Part shown: positions 42,101-50,631 of the stretch, in pieces
How the letters are laid out: every line of letters starts with the position of its first letter
Numbering within the stretch: position 1 is the stretch's first letter
NCBI RefSeq assembly: GCF_008085915.1
Contig: NZ_VSJK01000013.1
Location: forward strand, 62,001 to 126,000
Reading direction: 5' to 3'
Source of the DNA: Oceaniovalibus sp. ACAM 378
Lineage (GTDB): Bacteria > Pseudomonadota > Alphaproteobacteria > Rhodobacterales > Rhodobacteraceae
Length of the DNA: 64,000 nt
Notes under the pieces: generated by a model
Databases searched by the model: none
Seen by the model: the letters and a program-made list of their open reading frames with translations, nothing else
Told to the model about the DNA's origin: nothing
Position numbers and translations under genes: made by a program

Positions 42101-42649
42101 TCAGGAGTTGAGCCGGAGCGATGCGTCCAATTGGCGTATCAAATCTCCTACCCGCCCACCGCCCGAAGGGGCTGGTGGGTAGCGCTGGAGGACGTCGATC
42201 ACGACCGGTGGCGCAAGGGCGTGTGACTGCGCGATCTGAGCAATTCCTGCATCCCGAGAACTGCCGGTGGAGAGTTCGACCGCTCGTGCGGCGTGACCGG
42301 CTGATCCGAGTATATGTTTGACCTGGGTCGCATTGGGGAGCGGATGGAGAAACGCCGCACCTGCCGCGGCGAGGGCGGCGCGCGCAGCCTCACTGGCTGC
42401 TGATTGTCCCGCGTCTCGAGCATCGCGGGCGGCCAGCTGGGCTGCCCATGCACAGTCACGTATCGACTTCGACCGCTTGGCGCCATTTGCGAAAGCCTCG
42501 GCCGCGTCGATTGCAGCGCGCGGACGCCTGTCGTCGGGGCGGTCACCTTCGAAGATCGCCAGAACGGGCCGCGCGCAGGCTGCCGCGAAGCCGGCCACCG
42601 CCCGGAGTTCGGTCATGCTGAGGTCGATCATCTTGGGCCCATCCGTCAT
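42101..42649 (-). CDS. Putative immunity protein, Ala/Arg-rich helical
   Basis: From ATG 42649 the product is 182 residues. The sequence (MTELRAVAGFAAACARPVLA; DRRPRAAIDAAEAFANGAKR; LAARDARDAGQSAASEAARA; HPLPNATQVKHILGSAGHAA) matches the 'putative immunity protein' family built from short Ala-rich helical repeats. Members are thought to neutralise polymorphic toxins. No toxin gene is adjacent, so it is an orphan here. It ends upstream of the parB-like gene on the same strand. Confidence 0.75.
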   Translation of the reverse strand: MTDGPKMIDLSMTELRAVAGFAAACARPVLAIFEGDRPDDRRPRAAIDAAEAFANGAKRSKSIRDCAWAAQLAARDARDAGQSAASEAARAALAAAGAAFLHPLPNATQVKHILGSAGHAARAVELSTGSSRDAGIAQIAQSHALAPPVVIDVLQRYPPAPSGGGRVGDLIRQLDASLRLNS

Positions 42650-42866
42650 GCGGCTGAATTTACAACCATTTGGAGCCGTGTACATTATCCGCGCTCGGTC
42701 TGGTCTTCATTCGGGTTCAGTTCACAGGTTCGTACGTCACCAAATCGGAGGGGTGATGTGCAGCCTCGATCACGTTCGGCGGCAAACCGGACCCGCGCAC
42801 CGAAGCGATCAGTGACTTCGCGATCGGCGGTTCCGAAATGGTGCTGTCTGCCCTCGGCAGGAACCG

Positions 42867-43625
42867 TTACCGATCAGCGACGATGTCCTGGACCCGGTCC
42901 TTGCGGGACCGGGAAACCGGCACGAGGATACCGTCACTCATCTCGATCGACGCCCGACCGCCGCCAGTGGACCAGACACGTATGTGATCGACATTCACGA
43001 TGTGGGAGCGATGCACCCGCAGGAAGGGGAGGGAAAGGGTCTGCTCCATGGCATTCATCGTGACCGAAAGCAGGTGCGACGAGGACGCGAGATGGGCCTC
43101 GACATAGTCGTCGACCGCCTGGAAGCGCAGGATATCGGCGGGGCGGACCGAGACGAGCTTCGACCCGCTGCGCAATGTCAGACGCTCGGGCCGTTCGGAT
43201 GCCAGCGCACCGTTCAGACGATCCAAAGCGTCGCGCGCCGTCGATGCCTGAACGATGGCCCTAGCGCGGTCGACGGCAATCCCGAAGCGCTTGGCCTCCA
43301 CGGGTTTCATGACATAATCGATGGCCGAAAGCTCGAACGCCGCAATTGCGTGCTCGTCATGGGCGGTGACGTAGACAACGACCGGCGGCCGGGCCATGGC
43401 GGAGAGCCGGTGGACCAGTTGCAACCCGTCCATACCCGGCATGCGGATATCGAGAAACGCGATGGCGGGCTCGTGCTGCAGGATCAGGTGCAGCGCATCG
43501 GTTCCGTTGCCGGCGCTGGCGACAACCTTCAGGCCGGCCGCTTCCGCCAGACGGCAGATTCGGTCGCGGATATGCGGTTCGTCATCGGCGACGAGGCAAT
43601 GCAGAGAATTGTCGTCGATCCTCAT
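42867..43625 (-). CDS. LytTR-family response regulator
   Basis: The 252-residue protein has a receiver domain (LVADDEPHIRDRICRLAEAA; AIAFLDIRMPGMDGLQLVHR with the phospho-acceptor Asp; VVYVTAHDEHAIAAFELSAI; DYVMKPVEAKRFGIAVDRA) and a C-terminal LytTR DNA-binding domain (RFQAVDDYVEAHLASSSHLL; LPFLRVHRSHIVNVDHIRVW). It is encoded with its LytS-type kinase in an ATGA overlap. The regulon cannot be read here. Confidence 0.95.
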   Translation of the reverse strand: MRIDDNSLHCLVADDEPHIRDRICRLAEAAGLKVVASAGNGTDALHLILQHEPAIAFLDIRMPGMDGLQLVHRLSAMARPPVVVYVTAHDEHAIAAFELSAIDYVMKPVEAKRFGIAVDRARAIVQASTARDALDRLNGALASERPERLTLRSGSKLVSVRPADILRFQAVDDYVEAHLASSSHLLSVTMNAMEQTLSLPFLRVHRSHIVNVDHIRVWSTGGGRASIEMSDGILVPVSRSRKDRVQDIVADR

Positions 43626-44677
43626 TCCGCCTCCACCGCCGGTATGGCAATTCTGACGGACACGCCGCGGCCCGGGGACGCCGCCACATCGAAGGTGGTC
43701 GCGCCCGGAAAATGCGCCTCAATCCGCGTGCGCAGCAGGCTGAGACCGAGGCCGCCACGCATTATTGCGGCTTCTTCCGCGCCAAGGCCATCATCTGACA
43801 CGGTCACGACAAGCTGGCCGCCTTGATGCGCTGCGGTCAATGAGATGGTTCCGCCGTCCGGTTTCGGCGCGATGCCGTGCAGGATCGCATTCTCGACCAG
43901 CACCTGCAGGCAGAAAGCGGGAAACCCCAGATCGTGCGTATCGGCGTCGATTTTCTCGATGATCTGCAACCGATCGCCGAGGCGCAATTGTTCGATGGCA
44001 AGATAGTCGCGCACCAGAATCAACTCCTCCTGCAATGCGATGAGAGGATCACCGGCCTCCTGTCCGGTCACATCGAGCACCCTGCGCAGCAAGCGGCCGA
44101 GTTGCCCGATCGCGGTCTCTGCGGCGTCCGGCTGGTGCCGGATCAGTCCCGCAATCGTCTCAAGGGTATTGTAGAGAAAATGCGGCTCGACGCGGGCGCG
44201 GACGGCGGCGAGCTCGGCTCTGACCCGTGCGGCGTCACTTTCCGCCGCATGTTGGCGGGTCCGGACAAGCGTGAAGATGAAAGCGATCACGGTATAGACG
44301 AAGAGGCCCGACATCAGCGTTCCGGGCGACGCTGCGCGGGCGACATGCCCGAAGATGTCGGGTTTGGTGATGAGCGTGATCGCCAGCGTCATCGCGAGCC
44401 AGAAGAGGCCGGTTCCGATCGCGAGAAGTCCGTGCGCCAGCCAGATCGGCCTCCTGCCGGTGATCCATGACTGAAGAAGCCAGGCCGCTATACAGGCGAT
44501 CGCCCCCGGGATGACATGGGCCGTGGCTGCCCCGATGGCGTCGGCCCATGGAAAGGATGCCGCCCGAAATCCGAGGCTATAGGCGATGAGAGCCATGCCT
44601 GTGAGGGTGATCGCAATGACCCGGCCGTTCTGCCAGAAGCCGCGCTGTCGAGAGGGTAAACGGTCGGACCCGGTCAT
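43622..44677 (-). CDS. LytS/YehU-type sensor histidine kinase
   Basis: From ATG 44677 the protein is 351 residues. It has five or so membrane helices (VIAITLTGMALIAYSLGF; HVIPGAIACIAAWLLQSW; LFWLAMTLAITLITKPDI; LMSGLFVYTVIAFIFTLV), the His_kinase motif ARVEPHFLYNTLETIAGLIR with the phospho-acceptor His, and an ATPase domain with LQVLVENAILHGIAPK and GLGLSLLRTRIEAHFPG. It senses an unknown membrane signal and phosphorylates the LytTR partner. Confidence 0.94.
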   Translation of the reverse strand: MTGSDRLPSRQRGFWQNGRVIAITLTGMALIAYSLGFRAASFPWADAIGAATAHVIPGAIACIAAWLLQSWITGRRPIWLAHGLLAIGTGLFWLAMTLAITLITKPDIFGHVARAASPGTLMSGLFVYTVIAFIFTLVRTRQHAAESDAARVRAELAAVRARVEPHFLYNTLETIAGLIRHQPDAAETAIGQLGRLLRRVLDVTGQEAGDPLIALQEELILVRDYLAIEQLRLGDRLQIIEKIDADTHDLGFPAFCLQVLVENAILHGIAPKPDGGTISLTAAHQGGQLVVTVSDDGLGAEEAAIMRGGLGLSLLRTRIEAHFPGATTFDVAASPGRGVSVRIAIPAVEAE

Positions 44678-44679
44678 GG

Positions 44680-45306
44680 TCAGGCTCCTTTGCGGGCGAG
44701 GAGCGCCGTTGCAGGGCCACGGCATGCAAGCCGTCGGATCTGATCGGCGCCGCTGGCGACGAGTTCGTCCACGACCGCGTCGGTCTGGAGGAATTGGCCG
44801 GTGCCCTTGAGAATGACCGCGCGTTCCACGATGCGGTCGATCATGTCACTCGTTTCGGTCCGTGCACAGAACAATAGCCCGACATGGCCACCGGGCCGTG
44901 TGATGCGCAGGAGTTCATGGATCGAGCGGAGCGGGTCGCCGCTCGCTTCGACGACCCAGAGCGCAAGCGTCAGATCGAAGTGCCGATCGGGCAAGGCGAG
45001 GTTGGTGAGGTCGCCATAGAGGCGGCGAACGGGAAGGTCGCAGGACGCGCGCAGCAGCTTGGGGCTGCAATCCAGCAGGGTCATATCGAGCTGTGGCTCC
45101 GTCTCCAGGAGCCGCCGTGCAAGGCGACCCGTTCCGCATCCGGCGTCGAGAATACGCATGCCCGGTCGCAACAACGCGGTGACCGCCCCTTCGATGGCGC
45201 TTTGACCCTCGCCGCCGGACAGCCGTAGAAAGCGGGCATGGAGGCGGTCATAGAGCGGCGGCGTGAAATGGTCGTATGCGGCCTGGGTTGAAGAGTGCGA
45301 ATTCAT
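44680..45306 (-). CDS. Class I SAM-dependent methyltransferase
   Basis: The 208-residue protein has motif I LRPGMRILDAGCGTGRLARR, the acidic MTLLDCSPKLLRASC and HFDLTLALWVVEASGDPLRS with RITRPGGHVGLLFCARTET. It is a small-molecule type methyltransferase; the C-terminus (VDELVASGADQIRRLACRGP) resembles ubiquinone/menaquinone-like enzymes. It is the first gene of a tight operon with the LytS and LytTR genes, so the two-component system may respond to, or control, membrane or respiratory chemistry. Confidence 0.9.
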   Translation of the reverse strand: MNSHSSTQAAYDHFTPPLYDRLHARFLRLSGGEGQSAIEGAVTALLRPGMRILDAGCGTGRLARRLLETEPQLDMTLLDCSPKLLRASCDLPVRRLYGDLTNLALPDRHFDLTLALWVVEASGDPLRSIHELLRITRPGGHVGLLFCARTETSDMIDRIVERAVILKGTGQFLQTDAVVDELVASGADQIRRLACRGPATALLARKGA

Positions 45307-45408
45307 CGGAATAGTCTCTGTTGGGTTCAGACTTCAAAATACGCGGTTCGCCCGGTCTTTTCGAGGCCGGATCGGGCAATGGTCCCTTGAGGTCGGTGAA
45401 CTGCTCGG

Positions 45409-46365
45409 TCACGCATTCGCACGGGCGACCTCCGCCGCAGCGACCGGGTCTTGCGGTTCGGGTGTTGGCAGAAACCCGAGCAGATAATCCGCCGCCTTGC
45501 TGGCCTGACTGGCCGCCCGGACGATGGCGCGGTTGTCCTCTTTCAAGACGTCGAGCCAGGATCCGATATAATCGGCATGGCGCACCGTCGGCACGATACC
45601 GAGCGAGGCGCAGCAGAAGGCCGCATTTATTTCCGCGACGAGTTCTTCAAACGCGTATGCCTTCGACCCGAACGAGCCGGACATATCGCGGCCGAGCCGG
45701 GACGGATGGCCTGACGCGTGCCCGAGCTCATGCAGCGCGGTGCGGTGCCAGTTGATTGGTTCGAAATAGACCTGCGGGGGCGGCACCTGCACATAGTCAT
45801 GGGTGGGTGCATAGAAGGCGCGGTTGCCGCCGATCCGGAAATCGATGCCGGTCCTTTCGATCAGGGTCTCGACCCTTGGCGCGATCAGACCGGGTGGGGT
45901 AGGTGGTGCGGCAACGGCAACCTCTTCGGGCAGGTTCTCGCATTGCGCCGCGTTGAAGACGGTGAAGCGCTTCAGGAACGGGATCGCCTGCGGATCGTCT
46001 CCGGTCTCGCGGGCGCGCCTTTTCTCATCGTCGGGGATGAACCGGTCGGCATAGACGACGGTGGTGCCACGTTCGCCTTTCCTGACATTCCCGCCGAGCG
46101 AGAGCGCCTGGCGAAAGGTCAGCCAGCTCTGGCCGGGAAAGCCGTGTTCGATGACCGCGCCCCAGAGGATGAGGATGTTGATGCCGGAGTAACCACGGCC
46201 GGTCGCGGCATTGTTGGGAGTGGCGAGCGGCGCTTTGGCGGCCGCCGTTCCCCAGGGCTGGACCCAGGGCACGCGGCCCGCCTCCAGCTCGCCGATGATC
46301 TTGGTGGTAATTTCGTCATAGAGGTTCGTCCGGTCCTTTGTGAACCGGGATTTTCGTTGGGACAT
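45409..46365 (-). CDS. ardC: ArdC-like antirestriction protein (ssDNA-binding domain plus zincin)
   Basis: From ATG 46365 (MSQRKSRFTKDRTNLYDEIT) the protein is 318 residues. The N-terminal ArdC ssDNA-binding domain has IIGELEAGRVPWVQPWG and NAATGRGYSGINILILWGAV; the C-terminal zincin-like domain has the metal motif TALHELGHASGHPSRLG (HExxH) and FEELVAEINAAFCCASLG. ArdC proteins protect incoming plasmid DNA from host restriction. It directly precedes the defence island and is divergent from it. Its leader shares an inverted repeat with that of the parB-like gene. Confidence 0.95.
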   Translation of the reverse strand: MSQRKSRFTKDRTNLYDEITTKIIGELEAGRVPWVQPWGTAAAKAPLATPNNAATGRGYSGINILILWGAVIEHGFPGQSWLTFRQALSLGGNVRKGERGTTVVYADRFIPDDEKRRARETGDDPQAIPFLKRFTVFNAAQCENLPEEVAVAAPPTPPGLIAPRVETLIERTGIDFRIGGNRAFYAPTHDYVQVPPPQVYFEPINWHRTALHELGHASGHPSRLGRDMSGSFGSKAYAFEELVAEINAAFCCASLGIVPTVRHADYIGSWLDVLKEDNRAIVRAASQASKAADYLLGFLPTPEPQDPVAAAEVARANA

Positions 46366-46430
46366 CACGGGATACTCCGTGACGGGCGCCGGAAGCCTCT
46401 CCTCCAGCTCTAGACCCGTCACGGCAAACC
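46366..46430 (-). promoter_or_regulatory. Inverted-repeat leader of ardC
   Basis: Perfect 10-bp arms CCGTGACGGG (46377-46386) and CCCGTCACGG (46415-46424) enclose GCGCCGGAAGCCTCTCCTCC. The order and the inner CCGGAAGCCTCTC block match the parB-like leader at 41981-42027. In the minus-strand transcript it would form a stable hairpin about 12 bases before the start codon, so it may act on translation or be bound by a shared regulator. Confidence 0.6.
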
Positions 46431-46731
46431 CGTCCGCACTCTCCCTCTCGAAAGAGTCGGGCGAGACTACAGGCTCGGCCGCAGGGGAAGGCTTTCACCT
46501 GAAATTACAAAACACGCTGCTCAGCAGGTAGAGTTGCATGCAGCGGTGGGCGGATTTTCCGTTCATGGAACCGCACAAAATTCCATAACATGCCGCCACA
46601 ATATGACGATATTCCGACCAATGTGATGAACATCGTCCGATATATGTGATGAAATTCGATACACTGTTGACGATAAAGGTAAGGCTATTATCTGAATTTC
46701 ATCATAATATTCTGAAAATGGTGACGATTCG
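46431..46731. other. Divergent promoter region of ardC and the GHKL-Gabija-like operon
   Basis: No gene is supported here. The left half is C/T-rich leader; the right half turns AT-rich and contains the TGAYGA array (46604-46727) and TTGACG at 46667-46672, a possible -35 box, with TTATCT 15 bases on. No good Shine-Dalgarno precedes the first ATG at 46732. Confidence 0.5.
46604..46727 (+). promoter_or_regulatory. Array of TGAYGA motifs upstream of the defence operon
   Basis: The hexamer TGA(C/T)GA occurs at 46604, 46624, 46647, 46668 and 46722. The first four are spaced 20, 23 and 21 bases, close to two turns of DNA, and two are within an identical 10-mer ATGTGATGAA. Such phased direct repeats suggest cooperative binding of a regulator on one face of the helix. 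Confidence 0.45.
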
Positions 46732-46962
46732 ATGGCTAAAGGCGATGAAAAAAGAGAGAAATTTGTTCGCTTGGCCGAAGGGCGAACTCAGTCCGCGCTT
46801 GATGCAATTCGCAAGCTTGGCAATCTGTCGAACCGCCGCGCATACGAGTATGACGACGCAGACGTGAAGAAGATCATCAAGGTTCTTCGAGACGCGACGA
46901 ACGACATTGAGCGAAAGTTCGGATCAACCTCCGGCGACGGCGCTGACAAATTCAAGCTGTAG
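46732..46962 (+). CDS. Small conserved-looking protein, first gene of the GHKL-Gabija-like operon
   Basis: The 76-residue product (MAKGDEKREKFVRLAEGRTQ; DAIRKLGNLSNRRAYEYDDA; VKKIIKVLRDATNDIERKFG) is mostly charged helices and could form a helical hairpin. The segment SNRRAYEYDDADVKKI is notable. It lies 14 bases before the GHKL ATPase gene. I do not know a named family; small helical partners of ATPases often gate or inhibit them, which is only a guess here. Confidence 0.7.
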   Translation: MAKGDEKREKFVRLAEGRTQSALDAIRKLGNLSNRRAYEYDDADVKKIIKVLRDATNDIERKFGSTSGDGADKFKL

Positions 46963-46976
46963 GGGGCAAACAATCT

Positions 46977-48842
46977 ATGAAGGCCGAACCACTTAACATT
47001 CGCGACAAGCGTTTTCTCATAAACCGGCTGATCGAACAGGCGCCCGTGAGCACGCTCGTGCGCGAGTTCTTCAAGAACGCCGACGAAAGCGCTGTTCAGG
47101 CGGAAGCGGGAAACCGTCGTATCGAAATCTATCCCACGATGATCTCTGGAGTGCGCAAGCTGACCTTCTGGAATACGGGCCTTGGCATGGACGACGCGGA
47201 GTTGAAGCTAGCTACGGATCTGTCTTCTTCCGTCAACAAAGAGATGGCGCTTGATGGTAACTTTGGGATCGGAGCCAAAGTCTCTGGCCTAACGATGTCC
47301 CGGGAGGGCATTCGCTATCGGTCCTGCAAGAATGGCGTCGTTAATGAGGTCACGATCGGCTTTGACGCCGACGAGGGCACCTATGTCCGCTTTCCCGTAG
47401 AATTGCCCGATGGCAGCTACGACACGGTCTACGACGTCACCGATGTGGCGCGTCAAGCGGGGCAGGACATCAACTTCGATTGGACGGAAGTCCTGCTTAT
47501 CGGGCAAAGCGAAGATCATGACACCGTTGCCGAACCGTTGGGCAAAGGAAAAAGCCTAGACCGTAGCTTCATCGCGTCGGCAATCTTTCGGCGTTTTGCC
47601 CGTTTCGGCGAGGGAGTCGAAGTTCGCGTCGATGTCGCCATGACCAAAGGCGGCGGCAAGGGTGAGACGGGACGTACGCGCCGGCTCAAGACTCTTGAAG
47701 ATATAGTCGATGAATTGCCTAATCATGAGAGGGTCGAAGCACCGGGTGGCGAGATCACGGTGCATTATATTCACGATCCCAAGCATGAGCGGCACAGCCA
47801 TTCCCTCAGCGCGCTCGCCAATCCAGCGACGAGTTCCACTACATTTTGCGCGCTGGTGCACAAGGGGGAGCGCTATGACATCAAATCGAAGAAGGCTTGG
47901 TCGGCCGCAGCCCCAAACTTCGGGATCCCGTTCGGCTCTAAGGTCCTCACCATTGAAATCGAACTTGCCGACACGATCGCTATGCCAAATCAGTATCGTG
48001 ACGGATTGACATGGCCAGATGATCGATCCTCAATGATTGCCGAAGATTTCGACGCATATGTCCGCGAACTCATGCCGGAATGGGTTAGGGATGTTATTCG
48101 CTCCGAGTCGCCGTCCTCTGATGACAATTTGGATGATCTCCAAACCGACCTTCAGAAACTCCTCGACGAGTTCCGCGTCCCCACCGCTACCCTGAGTCCG
48201 TCGCGTCGCCAGGCAGCATCTCGGACGGAAGATACCGCCGAAGGCAGCGAAACGTCCGACCCAGTCGATCTCGATACGGATTTCGCAGAGACGGGTGAGG
48301 ACACCGACAAGAGTGGTACCAAGGGCGACCCGAACAAGAGCCAACGCGCCAAGCACAAGAAGGTCCGTAAGGCGCCCGAGGGGGCAAAACTCTCACGTTC
48401 CGCTCAATCCCTGGAACGCGTGCCGGAGATCAAGATCCTCATCGATCCTGAGGAGATCGCCGAGAAAAATCTGAAAGGCCGTGCTGGGCGCTTTTACAAA
48501 GACGCCCAAACGCTGTTCGTGAACGGTCTTTACTCCGTCGTCGAGCGTATGGCCATCGAGCTTGATGCGGAACTGCGCATGTCCGGTGAGCCGGAGGTGG
48601 TGCGTTCTGCGATTCTCAAAGCCTCCCGCAAATTCATGGCGTTCCGTGTTGGAAAGGCGACTTGCTATGCGATCAGCAAACGCCTTTCAGAAGACTGGTC
48701 AAGTGATGATTTAGACCGTGCCACTTCTCCTGAATCGCTGTCGCTTGCCGCTGACGATTACAAGCAGAGCATCTCGCAAGCGAAGCGGTACGCCAAGGAA
48801 CTGATCAAAACGGCGGACGTGCCAGAAGAGAATGCAGCCTAG
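46977..48842 (+). CDS. GHKL (Hsp90/MutL-like) ATPase, putative defence protein
   Basis: The 621-residue protein has a GHKL ATP-binding domain in its first 200 residues: N-box STLVREFFKNADESA (Glu30, Asn34), G1 box FWNTGLGMDD (66-72) and G2 box GNFGIGAK (94-101). Residues 400-480 are charged and probably disordered; the last 150 are helical (FYKDAQTLFVNGLYSVVERM; KASRKFMAFRVGKATCYAIS). It is followed by GajA- and GajB-like genes and likely senses or remodels a target. No HPt, H-box or MutL C-terminal metal site is seen. Confidence 0.85.
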   Translation: MKAEPLNIRDKRFLINRLIEQAPVSTLVREFFKNADESAVQAEAGNRRIEIYPTMISGVRKLTFWNTGLGMDDAELKLATDLSSSVNKEMALDGNFGIGAKVSGLTMSREGIRYRSCKNGVVNEVTIGFDADEGTYVRFPVELPDGSYDTVYDVTDVARQAGQDINFDWTEVLLIGQSEDHDTVAEPLGKGKSLDRSFIASAIFRRFARFGEGVEVRVDVAMTKGGGKGETGRTRRLKTLEDIVDELPNHERVEAPGGEITVHYIHDPKHERHSHSLSALANPATSSTTFCALVHKGERYDIKSKKAWSAAAPNFGIPFGSKVLTIEIELADTIAMPNQYRDGLTWPDDRSSMIAEDFDAYVRELMPEWVRDVIRSESPSSDDNLDDLQTDLQKLLDEFRVPTATLSPSRRQAASRTEDTAEGSETSDPVDLDTDFAETGEDTDKSGTKGDPNKSQRAKHKKVRKAPEGAKLSRSAQSLERVPEIKILIDPEEIAEKNLKGRAGRFYKDAQTLFVNGLYSVVERMAIELDAELRMSGEPEVVRSAILKASRKFMAFRVGKATCYAISKRLSEDWSSDDLDRATSPESLSLAADDYKQSISQAKRYAKELIKTADVPEENAA

Positions 48843-48897
48843 GTCAAAAGGCAGCGAGAAGAATTAAGAATTGGCGGAGGCCGTTAAGGAGGGCACC

Positions 48898-50631
48898 ATG
48901 GCGGTCATTCGCAAAGTCGAGATTTCACACTTCCGGTCGATCAAATCGTTGGAATGGTATCCCACGCCGGGGGTCAATTGCCTGATCGGTTCTGGTGACT
49001 CCGGTAAAAGTACCGTTCTGGATGCGATCGATCTTTGTCTTGGAGCCCGTCGAACCATCCCGATTACGGACGCCGATTTTCATGTGATTGACGTCGAGAC
49101 GCCGATTTCGGTCACACTGACTCTAGGCGACTTGTCCGATAGCCTGAGAAATTATGAGGCCTACGGCGAATATCTGCGCGGGTACGACGAACTACTAGGA
49201 ACGATCGAAGACGAGCCAGGGCATGGATTGGAAACTGTTCTGTCGTTGAATTTGGAAATTGCTGGCGATCTCGAACCGCGCTGGAGACTAAGATCGGATC
49301 GGGCAGATGAGAAGGGTAGCGAACGCAATCTTAACTGGAAGGATCGGCTCAATCTTGCACCAACCCGGCTAGGCGCAACGTCTGATCACAATCTCGCATG
49401 GCGACGTGGGTCGGTGTTAGGTCGTTTGAGCGAAGAGAAACCTGATGCGTCCTTGGCACTTTCACAAGCTGCAAGAGAGGCTCGGAAAGCCTTTGGCAAT
49501 GATGCCGACGCACAGTTGGGAGATGCGTTGGCCAAAGTCAAGAAGGCGGCCGATGAACTCGGCATCCTGATCGGCGCGAAAGCGCAGGCGCTTCTCGACA
49601 CACATTCTGTTTCTGTGACGGGCGGATCCATCGCGCTGCACGACGAACACGGCGTGCCCCTGCGCGGCCTTGGCCTAGGTTCGACGCGCCTCTTGATTGC
49701 GGGCCTGCAACGCGAAGTGGCAGCGGTATCGTCTATCCTGCTGGTCGACGAGGTTGAAAACGGTCTGGAACCGCATCGGATCATCCGGTTATTGGGGTCT
49801 TTAGGGGCGAAGGAACAGGTGCCGCCGCAACAAGTCTTCGCAACGACACACTCACCAATCGTTTTGAGGGAACTTGCCGCAAAACAGCTTCGTGTGTTGC
49901 GGAAGTCAGAAAGCAAGCACGTCGCACGTTTGGTTCCTGATGCTGCACAAGGGACGCTGCGCAGCGCACCCGAAGCTTTTCTGGCTCCATCGGTTCTGGT
50001 TTGTGAGGGAGCGTCTGAAATCGGGTTTGTAAGGGGCTTTGAACAACACTGCGCTGCCAATGGTCGACCCTCGATCTTTGCCTGTGGCGTCGCCCTAGTT
50101 GATGGCGGTGGCGGTCATCCCGACCGATTGTACGAAAAGGCAACGGAGTTCATGAAGCTGGGGTATCGCGCTGCGGTATTTTGCGACGCTGATCTGGTAC
50201 CCAACGCACAAATTGAAGCTGCTTTCCATCAGGCAGCGGGGACCACATTTACTTGGCCTGCCGGGCAATCGTTGGAGTCAGCAATTATCAGCAATACAGG
50301 AGATGCGACACTTTTGGTTCTCTTGGATTACGCCATTGCAGAACATGGTCAGGAGATGATTGCGGCGCATGTTCGATCAGCGTCAGCCAACCAGGAAACA
50401 ATCGAGAACCTCCGTGCAATTCTTCATTCGCCGCAACATGTAATCTCACCTGCTCAGCGAGATATGATTGTCACAGCATGCACCACCAAGAAAAACCCTT
50501 GGTTCAAAACGGTTGGCCGGATGGAACATGTGGCACGCTATATTCTGGCACCGAACTTCGGAAATGTCAGTGAGGACTTTCAGAACCGCGTGAATGCACT
50601 TCTCGGATGGGCGCAAACTCCGCATGGCTGA
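48898..50631 (+). CDS. GajA-like OLD-family ATPase with TOPRIM nuclease domain
   Basis: From ATG 48898 (AAGGAGG before it) the protein is 577 residues, close to GajA. Its ABC-type ATPase has Walker A GSGDSGKST (31-39), a signature-like LGLGSTRLLIAGL (258-270), Walker B ILLVDEVENG (Asp284, Glu285) and an H-loop THSP (317-320). The TOPRIM domain has VLVCEGASEIGF (Glu370) and VFCDADLVP (Asp430, Asp432). In Gabija, GajA nicks DNA when nucleotides are depleted. It overlaps the helicase gene by 8 bases. Confidence 0.88.
   Translation: MAVIRKVEISHFRSIKSLEWYPTPGVNCLIGSGDSGKSTVLDAIDLCLGARRTIPITDADFHVIDVETPISVTLTLGDLSDSLRNYEAYGEYLRGYDELLGTIEDEPGHGLETVLSLNLEIAGDLEPRWRLRSDRADEKGSERNLNWKDRLNLAPTRLGATSDHNLAWRRGSVLGRLSEEKPDASLALSQAAREARKAFGNDADAQLGDALAKVKKAADELGILIGAKAQALLDTHSVSVTGGSIALHDEHGVPLRGLGLGSTRLLIAGLQREVAAVSSILLVDEVENGLEPHRIIRLLGSLGAKEQVPPQQVFATTHSPIVLRELAAKQLRVLRKSESKHVARLVPDAAQGTLRSAPEAFLAPSVLVCEGASEIGFVRGFEQHCAANGRPSIFACGVALVDGGGGHPDRLYEKATEFMKLGYRAAVFCDADLVPNAQIEAAFHQAAGTTFTWPAGQSLESAIISNTGDATLLVLLDYAIAEHGQEMIAAHVRSASANQETIENLRAILHSPQHVISPAQRDMIVTACTTKKNPWFKTVGRMEHVARYILAPNFGNVSEDFQNRVNALLGWAQTPHG

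Noticed and set aside
40627-42111. 494-codon open frame on the plus strand
   Set aside because: It is antisense to the parB-like gene; the minus-strand protein has clear ParB motifs and the plus-strand frame has no family features. High G+C lengthens antisense frames.
46646-46867. 73-codon frame overlapping the first gene of the defence operon
   Set aside because: It overlaps the 76-residue gene in another frame, crosses the TGAYGA array and lacks a ribosome site.
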